A stretch of DNA of 64,000 bases from Paramacrobiotus metropolitanus (Eukaryota; Tardigrada; Eutardigrada; Parachela; Macrobiotidae): contig NW_026570243.1 in the NCBI RefSeq assembly GCF_019649055.1, positions 1,178,001-1,242,000 of the forward strand, given 5' to 3'. Below are positions 42,093 to 54,800 of the stretch, piece by piece; the stretch's first letter is position 1; every line of letters begins with the position of its first letter. Both the position numbers and the translations under genes were made by a program. The notes under the pieces are model-generated. The model was not told the DNA's origin. It worked only from the letters and a program-made list of their open reading frames with translations, and did not search any database.

Positions 42093-45000
42093 TCACAAAG
42101 CACGTTCAACAGCAAAAGGAAGCCGAAGAATCCGCAGATCCAAGCGGCTCGTCATCACCGCCCATGCACACAAACGAAGCAGGCTCGTAAATAATATCAG
42201 CGCCATCATGATCACATAATGCGAAATGGAAGTCCCAATCTCCAGCCAGCTTCCTTCTGTCTTCACCAGGAAGAAAAATTGCTGCAAATTAATAACAATG
42301 ATTAATTTTTATAATTAATAAGCTGGTACTTATTTAATAAAGACGTTTACTAAATTTATTTATATGTCAGTGTGCAACCGATGCTGCATATAATTTTACT
42401 GATCAGATAATTTAAAATTACTTACTAATGCCATGAAGTCGGATATCAGCAACCCGATTAAATATACTTTCTGCATGGATAGTCCGCATATCACAATTAC
42501 AACGTGGAAAGCACACCCGATGAGCAGGAACGGAATGATCACTTTACACAGCAAAATCAGTCCCATGATGAACGGCCGGAACACCGTGACGAAGCAGAAT
42601 GCCGCCACCGGATCGAAACTGTTGACGCTGGCGATGTTGCCCGTCCCGAAAAAGGCCAAGAGCGTGAAAAACACGAAAAAGAACACCCGGCGCAGATCGT
42701 CAAAATGCAGTCGGCGCCGATCCACGGTTTGGTCGGCGTGGAAGGTGTAGGAGATCGTCAGACGGAAGAGGGAGAATCGCGGCTGATGCGTGTGGAATTC
42801 CAAGTAAATCCACAGAAATAAATGGATAGAGAAGAGCAGGAAGAATAAACCTTCGTAGGTGATGCTCATCAAGATGTAGCTGGTGAAAAGCGATGTCACA
42901 ACGCTAAGGAAACGCAGATGCAAGAGCTGGCTGCTGAGCATCGGCGTAAAAAAAGCCGTTCCTGCAGAAACAAACTAAGCTGATTGTCAACCAACTAATT
43001 TCCAAAAACAAGTGTCTATTTAAAAACTGATGACCAGATGTTAGAGAAAATGATTCTTGCGATAAATGAAGGAAAATCATTAATATATAATTTTAAATCG
43101 CATTCAGATTATGAAGTTATTCGGTGAAAACCAAATCCCAGAGACGTATAGGACACTTCACATGCACTTCAGCTTTTACCGTTAGATTTGCAGTATTACC
43201 TAGTAAAAACCAACTGATGGCCTGGAACAATACTCCGGCAGAAGCGTTGTTCTCCACGCTTCTGTTGGTTACAAAAACAATAACCACGGACAGCAGCACG
43301 CCAGTAGTTTGCATTACGGCAACGGTGGAGCCTTGTCGATCGTTTCGGATGGAATTCCAGTTCCAGATGAGCAAACCAACTATGAATACAAATCCCCCAA
43401 AACCCGCGCAATACCTGTAACACAATATACGCATGGTAACGACTGGAAAAAATAATAAAACATAATGCAAAGATGTAAAAAAGAAGTTTAACCATCAAGT
43501 AGTGCTCAAGGTTTGCAAACGTTTTCGCTCTTGTGGCTAATGTCTATAAAGTTTCCTTCCGCAATTATTTCCAGCCAACAAAGCCGTCGCTCTACAATTC
43601 TCATTATCTTCGGAAATTGTGGTGCGTTTTCGGTTAGTGATTATTGTACAGTTATGTAACCATACAGCGTTTGAAAGAGAGTTTGTAAAATTAAAAAATA
43701 GCTTCTCATTTGTAAAAATTCTCAACAAAACAGAAATCTTTTAAATACTGGACAAGCGCAATATACCACATCCGAGCACGCACTGACTTACACAAGTGAG
43801 ACATTTTTCAGCTTTCCAACCACATCCAGTAGCGGGAACACAGCCAGTAACAAAGAATTCGTCAACCACAACAAGCGAAGATACTTGGAGGCAGTAGAGG
43901 ATGTGGCCAACCAGAGACCAGTCAATACCAATCCAACGCTGACGCTGGACCGGTAGAAGAAGGAAAACACCAGGATCTCGCATCCAACAATAAACTGCAC
44001 TGTCGGCATAACGATGGCTAAGAGATTTATAGAAGAAGAGCATCGTACCGATTGAAATCTGCAAAATCACAAATCATTACACTTTATTTCAACCACTGAG
44101 TTCATGTTTACCGGTACAGAGCAGCCGTCCATGTCATGATGGGCAGCAGTGTATATATAAGAACAGGCCGGGAACTCCTTTGTACTAAACGAAACGGGAA
44201 CGACATAAATACAGTACATTTCAAGGTTATTATTTCAAAATTGTCAACTTGCATATGGATATCAGAATCCATAATGCTGCTCCACAAACTCCAGTCCAAA
44301 TTATGGAATTACTGGTTTTCATGACATTGTCGCCGGATTTGGATCCTTGTACTCTGGGATGGTTGTCCACAATTCTTAGGAACACAAAGAAGATCCAACC
44401 AATATATCCCAACGTCATCACGGAACTGCAAAAAATGTTCGTACTGGTCAATGTTATGTAAAAAATGTTATATTGTCAGTGCAAAAATGCCGCTATACAG
44501 ACGCTTCGACACGCAACCAAGTATACGACTTATACTAATCTTTTTACTGAGAGTGTTGACCAAGAAACTTCACAAAAAGAGCCAAAAATTTTAAGAATTA
44601 TTTGGAGCGTAAAATATAATTAAAGCTGCGAGTACCACTGAAATTTGCGGGAAGCAGCTGAAAAAAAAATATTATCGTAAAGCATGACCGTGTACCGTTG
44701 CATTCGATCTTCACTAGTGACGAACAACGAATAAACTAATAAAGACAATAATAATTCATAGCAAAGCTAATCTTTCTACTTTTAGCAGTCACCTTACTCA
44801 ATATAATTTTTAAGTAAAAAAAATGAAGAGGCGGGAGAACTGAGAATGAATCCCAATTAAACTACTCCGTGAAATTATTAAAATTACTACTCCGTGAGTC
44901 GTGACGTATGCCACAGTTCCATATTTAACCTTTTCTCACCTTAAGAACCGTCGATCGTAACTGTGATAATACGTTTGTCCTTCGTGACTCAACACGATGA

Positions 45001-47830
45001 GCTCATCAATAGCCGTCAACTGTAAAATAAAACATTCTCTGGTAAATATCAATCAGTATACTATATACACTGTATTATTTTGTAACTGAAAGTCTAAAGA
45101 AAGTATATACTATTACTTGATATCCAAGCACATATTGCTCCTTATTCACTGTTTTTTGCTAACGATAAAACGTTTATCACAATTTAATACAAATCTTTGG
45201 ATGTACGGCAGCTAGGAAAATTAGATGCATGTCGTTAAAATGACCTCGAAGAAAACCGTGACTTACAAGTTCTGTTTTGTGTTCCTCTGGGCTCGTGAGC
45301 ATTTGTTCTATCACGGCACATTTCCGATCCCATAAATCTTGGCTTAACTTCCTAATAATCAAGAATTAATCTGAGTTACCAAAACATTCACCTGACATGT
45401 AGGCACTAATCCGAACTTACGGAAAGGGGACAAACAACCACGAAAACGTTTCGTTCTGCTTCCTTCGCATTTGCACAATTAGCTGCTCATACATCTGCTT
45501 CGCATTGGCAAAATAACCTTGCATCTTGTACCGTTCCGATGCGTTAAAATAATCCAACGGCAGTTTACCCTACAGAAGCAGATGCTACAAAATGAATTAT
45601 CACTTCAGTGAACAGAGCAGAAAACCGAACAAAAACTCCCAGGGAACCGGCAATCGTTGAAAGCAACAAAAAAAAACGAAAATTTAACCACTCCCTTCTG
45701 AGTTTAACACAACAAATCCAAAACGGTTGACCGGTATAAGCATTTGCTAGTCTAATTTTAGTTTTAACGTCGCACTGCGTTACAATCAATCTTTAAAAAA
45801 AATCATGTCACCCAAAAAACATTATTCCGGCATAGTTAAACGGCCTGCGAACCGCTAAACTGGAGGCATCTTTGTTTTTGTGCATCGTAAACAACTTACG
45901 ACAGAATTAACGGGAATGGGAATTCCCAGAAGAGTGGACACCAGCGGGGCAACGTCCACCTGCTGGATATCAAACTTCTGCAAACGCTGTCCCTCCGTGA
46001 ATCGTGGGGGCAATATCCCAGCACCCCATGCCACCAACGGCGTTTCGGTCTCATCAGAGTGACCGGAACCATGCGAACCTGTTAAATCACGCAAAAATAC
46101 TAAGTCATGCAGTTAAAAAGAAACTACGATGCAAAACCGGAAGCATTATCGTATATGCACCGGAAGAGCGACAAAGCACGTGAATGCTGACAACGGTAGT
46201 GTATTGTACACTGTACACCAACGACCAGCACAATTACTATGAATAGCCGATAGAAAATTGACAAAACAACTATTCGTGAATCTATCTATAACCACATACC
46301 CCAGTCAGTCATTCCGTGGTCCGACGTGAAGATGAATGCTGTTTTTTCATCGTTGGAGTAGAAATTCTCTACCAGTCTCACAATATCCGCAATGCCCCGG
46401 TCTACCCCTAAAAGATTCTCCGCATGAATCCTAGAAAATTTGCCGTTAGTGCTTGTTAAATGGTACATTATAGTCCAAGGTTAAATGAAATTAGTGGGCG
46501 TTGCATTTTTTACAGGCCCTTTCAGTTTTTTAAAATCGTCTACACACGCTCGCTGTGAAAGTAGAAAGCGATCGTTCATATCAAAAGCCGCTAACTCACT
46601 TGCTGTGTGGCTTTTGAACATGCCCCGTGGTATCCATTCCCAGAAGATGGAAAAACAGAATCAATTTATCGTTGTGCAGCATCTCGTACAGATTTTTGTC
46701 ATTTCTTGCGCGCCCGAGAAATTCCTGCACAAAACAGAACTGCTTCTCACTACTCAAAAATCAACCACAAAACCACTACGTAAAAAAAAGCTTTTCCGGC
46801 GCAACAAGTGTTACGATACTTGCCCAAAGGCCAAAAAAACTACTGAAAACTTGTTCACCGTGTTCCCAGACCAACGATTACCTACGTCAAACGTTCAGAC
46901 AATCACAGTACGAAAAACGAAATGCAAATATAAGATAATCCATATCCTATATAAGGAAAAATATAATATCTGCACATACAGTAATATATCACAAAATGCA
47001 CAATAATGTAATTTACACTGCCACTATTTGATCGTGAATACCGGTTCCAAAAAAATATTACAGTATACCATTTTTTTACTGCAGTGCTTACACTTCCACA
47101 TACTTACATCAGTAGCATGTACGGGTAATTAATTTAACTGATTAACTGCATGTCAGTTAAACACTTAAACTCGATTTTAATTCACAAAATCAACCCTCCA
47201 GTCGCACTCGAGCAGTGCAGTCAGGAGCAAAATCTTGCATACCTTGAATTTATCAAAAACCCACGTGTCCAGCAGCGACGGCAACGCTGCAAAGTCCTCG
47301 AACTCTGCGGAATACGTGTCCGCGATGATATTTTCCGCTACTCGCACCTGTCCATCCGCACCCTTCATCTTGGTGAAAATATCCACAATATCCGGACTAC
47401 CCCAGGCGAACGTCCACCGACTCTGGTTGAAGACGGAATCAAAATCCACCGGATTCACTTTCCAGCCCTTGGTCACGGCGCTGACGTCTTCGTTGAATCC
47501 GGCAATGAGCGCCACATGTCCGGGCCGCGATTCCGTCGGAACGGCAGCATGGCTGATCCCGCAGGTGCCTGCGTGACGCGAGATGTTAAAGAGGAACGGC
47601 GTCCCGGGGAAGTTGTCCACGCTGGGATGGAAGAAGCGTTCAGCGCGCAGGCCGTCCGCGCTGAACAGCACGAGACGTCGGGCTGGCGGATCAGCAGGAG
47701 CGGGTTGCGGAGACATGCCATGGATGATCGGGGATTGGAAGTAGATGTCGAAGATCGATGCCAGGAACATCAGGTGGACGATGGTGGCGAAGACGATGAA
47801 ACACATTGTTATGTTGGTGCATTCAGACAA
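42093..47830 (-). CDS. PIGN: GPI ethanolamine phosphate transferase 1 (PIG-N)
   Basis: Thirteen exons join in frame with GT-AG borders: 47243-47830, 46600-46724, 46300-46430, 45900-46078, 45421-45569, 45267-45351, 44940-45019, 44249-44425, 44112-44177, 43792-44058, 43200-43414, 42426-42961 and 42093-42281, giving 928 aa, very close to the human length. An N-terminal membrane segment is followed by the lumenal alkaline-phosphatase-like domain: FSADGLRAERF (metal ligands and nucleophile region), TESRPGHVALIAGF, FFHLLGMDTTGH, FTSDHGMTDWG and GSHGSGHSDETETPLVAWG. The C-half is multi-pass, with the hallmark FGTGNIASVNSFDP and LEIGTSISHYVI near the end. In the ER it adds phosphoethanolamine to the first mannose of the GPI anchor. 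It faces ZRANB2 across a 531-bp gap. Confidence 0.95.
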
Positions 47831-48361
47831 TTCGATGCATTTTACTGGTTTTAAAATTGCTCATCCCACAGTTATTTATGAATTTTGCAAACAGCTCGTA
47901 ACTATCAAAGCTTGGAATTTAAACAGAAATTTTCCAATTGAAAAGTAAAATTTTTAAATAAATGTCTGGTGTAGCTCTACAGATAGCTGTGGTTGCTCAG
48001 TGGATAACCAAATGTAATGTCGTTAGACTCACCGCCTACGGGAGCTAGGTACTGTTCGTACCTGCTATGTTGTGAAAGCCTGTCGCAATGCGAAGCGCTC
48101 GGGAGGGGCATTCAGTTTTACGGTAGACCGAGATCACTGAAAAGTTCAGATTTCTCATTTCATTGCAAAGAATCGCATGCTTTGGCTGTTGGCAGGCTTC
48201 TAGGAAAATTGCAATAGTAATTTTTCAGTTCTCGGTTTCTGATTTCTGACTAGTTTTTATCATTTAACGTTAAAATTTATGTAATTGAAATTGAAAAGAT
48301 ATCACCAAAGTTTGGTCTGTTGGTGCGTTCGGATTTCATACTGGATCGACGAGCGGACGAT
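47831..48361. promoter_or_regulatory. bidirectional promoter region PIGN / ZRANB2
   Basis: 531 bp separate the two divergent start codons. It should contain both 5' untranslated regions and a shared promoter. No TATA box stands out, as is common for housekeeping genes. Confidence 0.5.
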
Positions 48362-51300
48362 ATGGCAACGCGAGGACGACCACGTAGTTTCGAAGACTGG
48401 GAATGCCCAGAGTAAGCAAGCTGTATTTGCATTTTGCAGTCGGAATTTACGATTTATCCGTTGCTCCGAGACTGTTTTTCTATCCGATTTACCGTGTGAT
48501 TAGATGTGCCAACCTCAACTTCAGCAAGCGCACCGAGTGTAATCGTTGTCGAAAGCGTGAGTATCTTGTAAAAATCATCTGTGTGTCGTCTCTGTCGTGT
48601 GGATTTTATACACTTCTCGTTCTGCGCTGCAGCTAAGCCTGACGAGAAGAGCAAAATGAAGAAGACAGGCATTGAAATCGGCAAGCAGGCGGCCGAAAAG
48701 AGCAAGGGATTATTCTCGGCGGATGATTGGATGTGTACCAAGTAATAATTTTTCTTACTGCTGGAGTTTCGAATGGATGAAACTGTCTGTATGATAGATG
48801 CGGGAATGTCAACTGGGCTCGAAGGAAAAACTGCAACACGTGCAATGCACCCAAATTCCAGGAGTTGGAAGAACGCACAGGTATGCACTACATTGGATTT
48901 TCGTTACGATTTGTGTTTTGCAAAAATTTTACGTCGTTTTAGGTTTTGGTGGGGGCTTTAACGAACGGGAAGGCATCGAGTATAATGAGCGCGAAGAGTC
49001 GGATGGCGAATACGACGACGTAAGTTGCACATTTACTGTCTGCATGCGCATCTAGCCAGTTTCCCTGTACAGACTGCTGTTTCACTGCGTCAAACAGGGG
49101 CGTTGCGATCCTTGCCAAGATTTGCAGGCATAGATTGTTGAAATGTTTACAAAAATGGATCATTTATTTATCACAAATAATTTATGGAATAATAAACGTT
49201 TAGTTCTTAGCACTGTTTTAATTTGAATATAGACCCCAAAATTAAGATTTTTGAATTTTTGTAAATACAGTTGCTGCCTCCGCTAGCAAGCTTGTTGTTT
49301 CGTCGTTATGGTATAAAGATCTGTTTTTTTTAAAATTTTTGATGCTCAAGTTTAGCTTGGTAATGTAAATACTGTAATTGTCTTCTTTAACTTTATATCT
49401 ATAGTAAGAAATGTTATGGATGCGTTGAACAGAGCATCGGTAATAGCCAGATAGTGGTTTTAAGCCGTACTCTTACACGCGAAAAGAAAGTATTTGTGAT
49501 TTATTCTGCATATGATCGCTCGGTCTGATAATGTTCTTCTTATAAAATAATAATAATTGAAGTTTTAATAACTTTTCTTAAACTTTAACGTTTGTGGTTG
49601 TGTTTTAGAGGTGAGTGGTGTCGCTTTAATAGGCTTGTAATATTTTATGAATGCTGCTGTCCATGTCGGGTGAAGTTTCCGACAGCATGTATTGCAACTT
49701 GCGAATAAGGATAAAAATGAACAAAATGTGCATTGTTATAGTTTGGCCGCAAGAAGAAGAAAAATAAGCGTGGTTCCGATGACGGGGAGCCGGGCGTATC
49801 CTCCAACCACAGCAAAGAAGGCATCCGCGAGAAATCAGCCGAAGCGGAAGGACGTGAGAGTGAGGTGCAGGCCTGGTCTGTTGGGTGGAGTCTTCTTTTC
49901 TCGTTCGGCTTCCGCATCGGACCGAATGGGAACTGACTTGATTACCGCCGTCAAACAAAAAAATCACGCAACCCCAAACAAATCAGCAGACTAAATGCAT
50001 TACACTGCGTCTTTCTCTCTCACTCGTACAGGAGGACCGTAAGAGTGATGCAGAGGAGGAAGAGGAGGAGGGGGATGATGATAAGAAGGTGGCCGCCAAG
50101 TACGGATTGGGCGATGATGATGAAGAGGTACATTTAAAAAAAACAACTCGATTTCGTTATAGACATCTTACTTTTTTTGGATGGATATTCGTAGTCGATT
50201 TCATATCAAATGAGCACTGTGGTGGGGCATACCTCGTTAAATTGGAACGTTATAGTTGTACCCGATAGATTTTATGGTTGTTTTGCATACATTTCGTATT
50301 GCTTATTGCCTGTTCTCCCTTATCTTCTTTTTGATAGTATAGTTAGTTCTTTTTGATACTCAGAAAAGCTGAAAAAGTTACAGGGTTTTTTGCGTTTTGA
50401 GCATATTTCGCAGTTTTCTGCATTCGTTTTTCTGTAGGAAGAAGACGAGGATGATGGTGATACGGACAAGTATAAACTATTCGATGATGACGAAGAGCCG
50501 AATAAATCCAAGCCAGCGGAAGTGTCCCGGAACCGTGATCGTGATGAGAGTGATGATGGCCATGAAGATAAAAAAGTGCTCTCTACGGATAAACGACAAG
50601 CCCGTAAACGATATCCCGGATCTCGGTACGCTTTTTATTAATTCTTTAACAAATTTGTGGTTTTTGTTGCACTGTGGTTTGTGTATTGTGTGTGGTTTGT
50701 GTATTTATCGTCGTCTCTGTATGTCATCTGATTTCAGATCCTCGTCGAGTTCTTCACGCTCCTCGGGCTCCTCGCATTCATCATCCTCGTCTTCATCATC
50801 ATCCAGAAGCTCCCGCTCGCGGTCACCATCTCCCAGGTGAGTTAAGTAGAGTTTTCGGTGACATTATCATGGTCAGTGTTAGATGTGTTTTGTGATCAGT
50901 GCAAGATGTGTTATGATACGTGAGTCCCGTTTGTCCATACATAAGATCAACGATCTGTATTTTTTTGGTTTACACTTCAGTATTCTTCAGTTGGTCTTGT
51001 TGCTGTAAAGTATGAAGTTATCATCTACTGTAGAACAGTGTCGAAATAGTTGACCTCAGGGAAATGCACAAACAAATGACCAAGTCACCTGCGTTTCTTT
51101 GTAGAACTGTAGTCGTTAACTTTAACATTAAATTAATTTTTTATAGACTCCCCTAATATCTGTGAACTGTTCAATTTTGGAAATTCCTTTAAAAATGTGA
51201 GAGCTAAAAATTAGTTACGGTAAAAGTTTAGTTAGCGGCAGTACACCGAAAACTGTGACGCAGGCTTGAACTTTGTGATAGAAGAGTAAAATTAATGACG

Positions 51301-51411
51301 TTAGGTAACTACCTTGTTTTGCCGCGCTTAATTATTAGCTGTATAATGCATACTTGTGGGATTGAACTGTGTTGTAGAGGTTCCAAGCGAAAAAGCCGTG
51401 AATCTCGCTGA
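48362..51411 (+). CDS. ZRANB2: zinc finger Ran-binding domain-containing protein 2
   Basis: Ten exons join in frame: 48362-48411, 48504-48556, 48633-48741, 48798-48880, 48943-49019, 49742-49864, 50032-50127, 50438-50625, 50738-50836 and 51378-51411, giving 303 aa. Two RanBP2-type zinc fingers are present: WECPECANLNFSKRTECNRC (residues about 14-33) and, after EIGKQAAEKSKGLFSADDW, a second one (WMCTKCGNVNWARRKNCNTC). FGRKKKK, long acidic tracts (EEEEEEGDDD) and an Arg/Ser-rich C-terminus (SRSPSPR ... KSRESR) follow. In other animals the fingers bind GGU in single-stranded RNA and the RS tail contacts splicing factors, regulating 5' splice site choice. The tiny last exon was found by phase and RS composition. 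Confidence 0.95.
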
Positions 51412-51648
51412 GGCCCGCCTTTCTGGCTGTGTGCGCCTACTCGCTTGGACGAATTACGCTGAAATGCTACTTTCCACACGTTCACCTGTGTTGCTTAATG
51501 GAATTATGAATAATTTGTGTATTTGTTTTGTGCTGCGGCCAACACCCTGCTGGCTGGAATTCTGTGGACAGTTTTTGTTTTTCATCATCCTGATGTGCTT
51601 TATTATTAATCTTTAAAAACTGCGCAATTTCTCCAGTAGTTGGTAAGG

Positions 51649-51654
51649 TTTATT
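51649..51654 (-). terminator. candidate poly(A) signal of RIC8
   Basis: AATAAA on the minus strand about 175 bp after the RIC8 stop codon and about 240 bp past the end of the convergent ZRANB2 gene. Confidence 0.45.
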
Positions 51655-51828
51655 GAAACCGTGAACATTCTCTGGAAATTTAAAATGCCGTTAAAAAGAT
51701 AAAGATCAGAACTAACTGATACAGCAGTAAAATGACTAGCACAAGTGTATACAACTACGAACACAATAACAATCACGCTTGAAACTGCCATCATCGTCTG
51801 TCGTTAAAAAAATGCTGCGAATGGAGGG

Positions 51829-54800
51829 TTATCCGTCCTCGTCATCGGGCTGTGGTTTGGGTTTAGGATTCTGCTGTTTTAACATCTCTTCCCGATATTT
51901 TAGTACATCGTCAATCATTTGTGGTCGACCGTCTGGACCGATAGCTGCCGGTTTAATATCACCTTTTCTGCAAAGTGCAAACATGAATTATAACTTACAG
52001 TCAACATTTTTTAAGCATCTCCAGTAAAAAATAGTGACATTCCCAGTTGTCGTATTTAAAACTACAATGTAACGAAAATGGCTTCACAGTTCACCGGTAG
52101 TCTTTATCTAAAAAGTTATTAACTTATTAACTCATCAAATAGTCATTAACTTAAAAGCGAGCAATCGTAGTACAAGGCTCTGACATGCAGAAGACATGTG
52201 TAAGATTTCGAACGGTTGTGTACGAGTACATTAAAAATATTTCCTTGGAAAAGAAAAAATTATTTTTCCAGTACTCTTAACTGAGCACAATTTTAAATTA
52301 AAACAATCAGAAATAAAATCACTGCGCATCCTAGTTTCGACAGAAAAATGTTAAATTACTTGAGGAATAATTTGGGATATTTCACCATTTCAACGTTTGT
52401 ACTGCCCAACACAGAGCAACTTTGTAGTTTGTATACTCGGACTTGGAACAGTGGTTTCGTCTGTAAAGTTTACTTACAAGCATTTACAGCATTTCTTACT
52501 TGATTAATTTATCGAGGGCGAGCGCCAGTTCGTGCGCATAATACTCCTTTTGTTCCTCTGACATGCCCTCCATGGGATTAGGACCCTCCACTTTCACTGC
52601 GCCGGTGATGGGATCAATACTGCAGACGCATTCAGCAGGAAAAACGTCAACCTCATTAAAGTCATTCAAGAGCAATATTTCTCTTCCCCCCTTACGTGTG
52701 TTTGTGCTGCTCGTATTCCTCCGTCTCACTGTCCTCCGTGTCCTCCATCTGCTCCTCATGCGCCCGCGGTAGGCCCATCATGCCGCGATCCGCCAGCCAT
52801 CCCGCGGCGTTCCCATAACCCGTATACTTGATCAGACGGTTCACTGGATTAACACATTAAAAAAACATTGGCTTATCCGGAATGAAACTCTGTCCTAAAC
52901 TAGATTTGCCACTGATTTCCGTAAAAAACCTTTGGAACATCAGCGAAACAAAATAATTAAAAAATAAGCATAATTTAATGCACCGGAATACATCCAACAC
53001 AGCGGCAAAAAAATTATGAATAATAAGACAAAAATAATAAAAAGCCTACATCTAGCAGGCTTTCATTCATTACATTTAATTTAACTAATTATCACTTAAC
53101 AAATTTTTAATTCAATGAATGTGCACAAATTCATTTAATCGAAATTCGATTAAATCAATTCATTAACGCATTTTAACTTACGATTTATGTCACTATTTAC
53201 GTATTTAAAGCAACAAAAATTTCATCATGGTACATTATTATCCTTTTTACCAGTTTCATAAACGTCTTACCATTATTTTTGCATAAAATATACAGAAAAT
53301 CCCCGGCACTATCCCGCACACTGACCAACGGGACGGTCAATAATCGGCAGATTTTATTCCGCAACGAACTGCCCACTTCCGGTCGGTTGTGGACATCGCG
53401 CAGCGGGGGCAGAATCTGGGTTTTGAGATATTTGCGGATGATCGGGACGGTCTTGGCGGCTTCCGTTAACGCGCACAACACCGGCGCCAGACTGTCATCC
53501 ACCGAACGGCCACTTCCGTTGCCCACCGTCACACCGGACAATTTTTCATCGAGATACTTCAGAATAACACTGACCGCCTGCAGATCAAAATTTTCATAGG
53601 GGACCGCGCCGGGACTGCCATCGTCGAGCGGAATAACCAGCTGGTTGTAGCCGAATTTCTTGACGACGGTGAGGAGATTGATCACGTGCCTGTAATTCAT
53701 CACCACAATGTCGTTATGGTACGAGTGATCGCTGTATTACCAAAAGAAAAAAACGTACTTTTTCACATCGGGAGACGTGGTAGAGATCAACAGTTCGCGA
53801 CAGGTGTTGCCCAGTGTGACAAAGTCCAGTTCTTCACCCTGAAAAAATCGGTCACAATATCAGTATCGCGGCCGTCTTCGAATGTCCTGATGCTTATTTA
53901 TTTAACCGCATAACTGAGCGATGCGAGCATGAGATTTTCATTTCTCACCACTCGAAATCTACCGAAATTTATCACCCTTCTCTATTTTAACCGATTTTAT
54001 CTTTTCTTCGTTCGGAGTTACGAAAAACGAACATTGCATTTACAAATCAGTCTTATTTTTTCGTTCAAAGTTAAGAAAAAAAATTAAAAAATTTGGCGAT
54101 AGCCTTCTGCATTTAAAACCCATGCAGTTGCTGCTTATTTTGTGATCGAACTATTTTCATTTCGACGTTTTCGGTCCGTATTCGAGTTTTCTTTGATCGC
54201 TTCTAATGAGGACCATAAAAAGCCGGAAAACAGCAACTACACAAAACAGGCTATCACTTGAAAACCTAACCGGAAGTGCCGGGTTAAGGAGTGTTTTGAT
54301 GATCGTACGAACCAGTGTCAAATTGGTGGGACTCATATTGCAGACGAGATTGAAGAGCACTTTGAGGATCTCACAGAGGACGCTATTGACAAGCGATCCC
54401 TCGGCTGCCGCGCCGGATGCACTACTGCTGGCCAGCATGGTAACGGTGACGCACAGATCCTGCACGGCACGCAGATCATTACGCAAATGCACCCGCGTAT
54501 CCGCGCACAGGATGCTGATGATAAATAGCAGTTTCATGTCCAACAGCTGCAATACAGAGCACAGGGCAAATAATTACACACCGATTACCACACCATCTGT
54601 CATCGGCCAATGTAAAAGACAAATGTAAATAAACATCACCCGAAAAGAACGCGGTATTCGTGTCATAAATCATAATACAGAGGACGAGGAAAACTTCACC
54701 CATGAATATGTGGGAAAAAACGTTTCAACTTATACAACTCAATTCACTAATCATTTCACATTTTTACAAAAAAACATTGTATTAAAAATCGAACGATTTC

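Noticed and set aside
46485-47006. Plus-strand ORF of 173 aa within PIGN
   Set aside because: It is antisense to PIGN exon 2 and the neighbouring intron, which are supported by conserved motifs.
47980-48060. Possible tRNA (GGTTGCTCAGTGG-like segment)
   Set aside because: No acceptor stem, anticodon arm or T-loop consensus could be assembled around it.
53732-53758. A 27-bp intron in RIC8 (exon 7 starting at 53731)
   Set aside because: An in-frame acceptor at 53689 gives a normal 69-bp intron with the same phase; the ultra-short intron is not needed.
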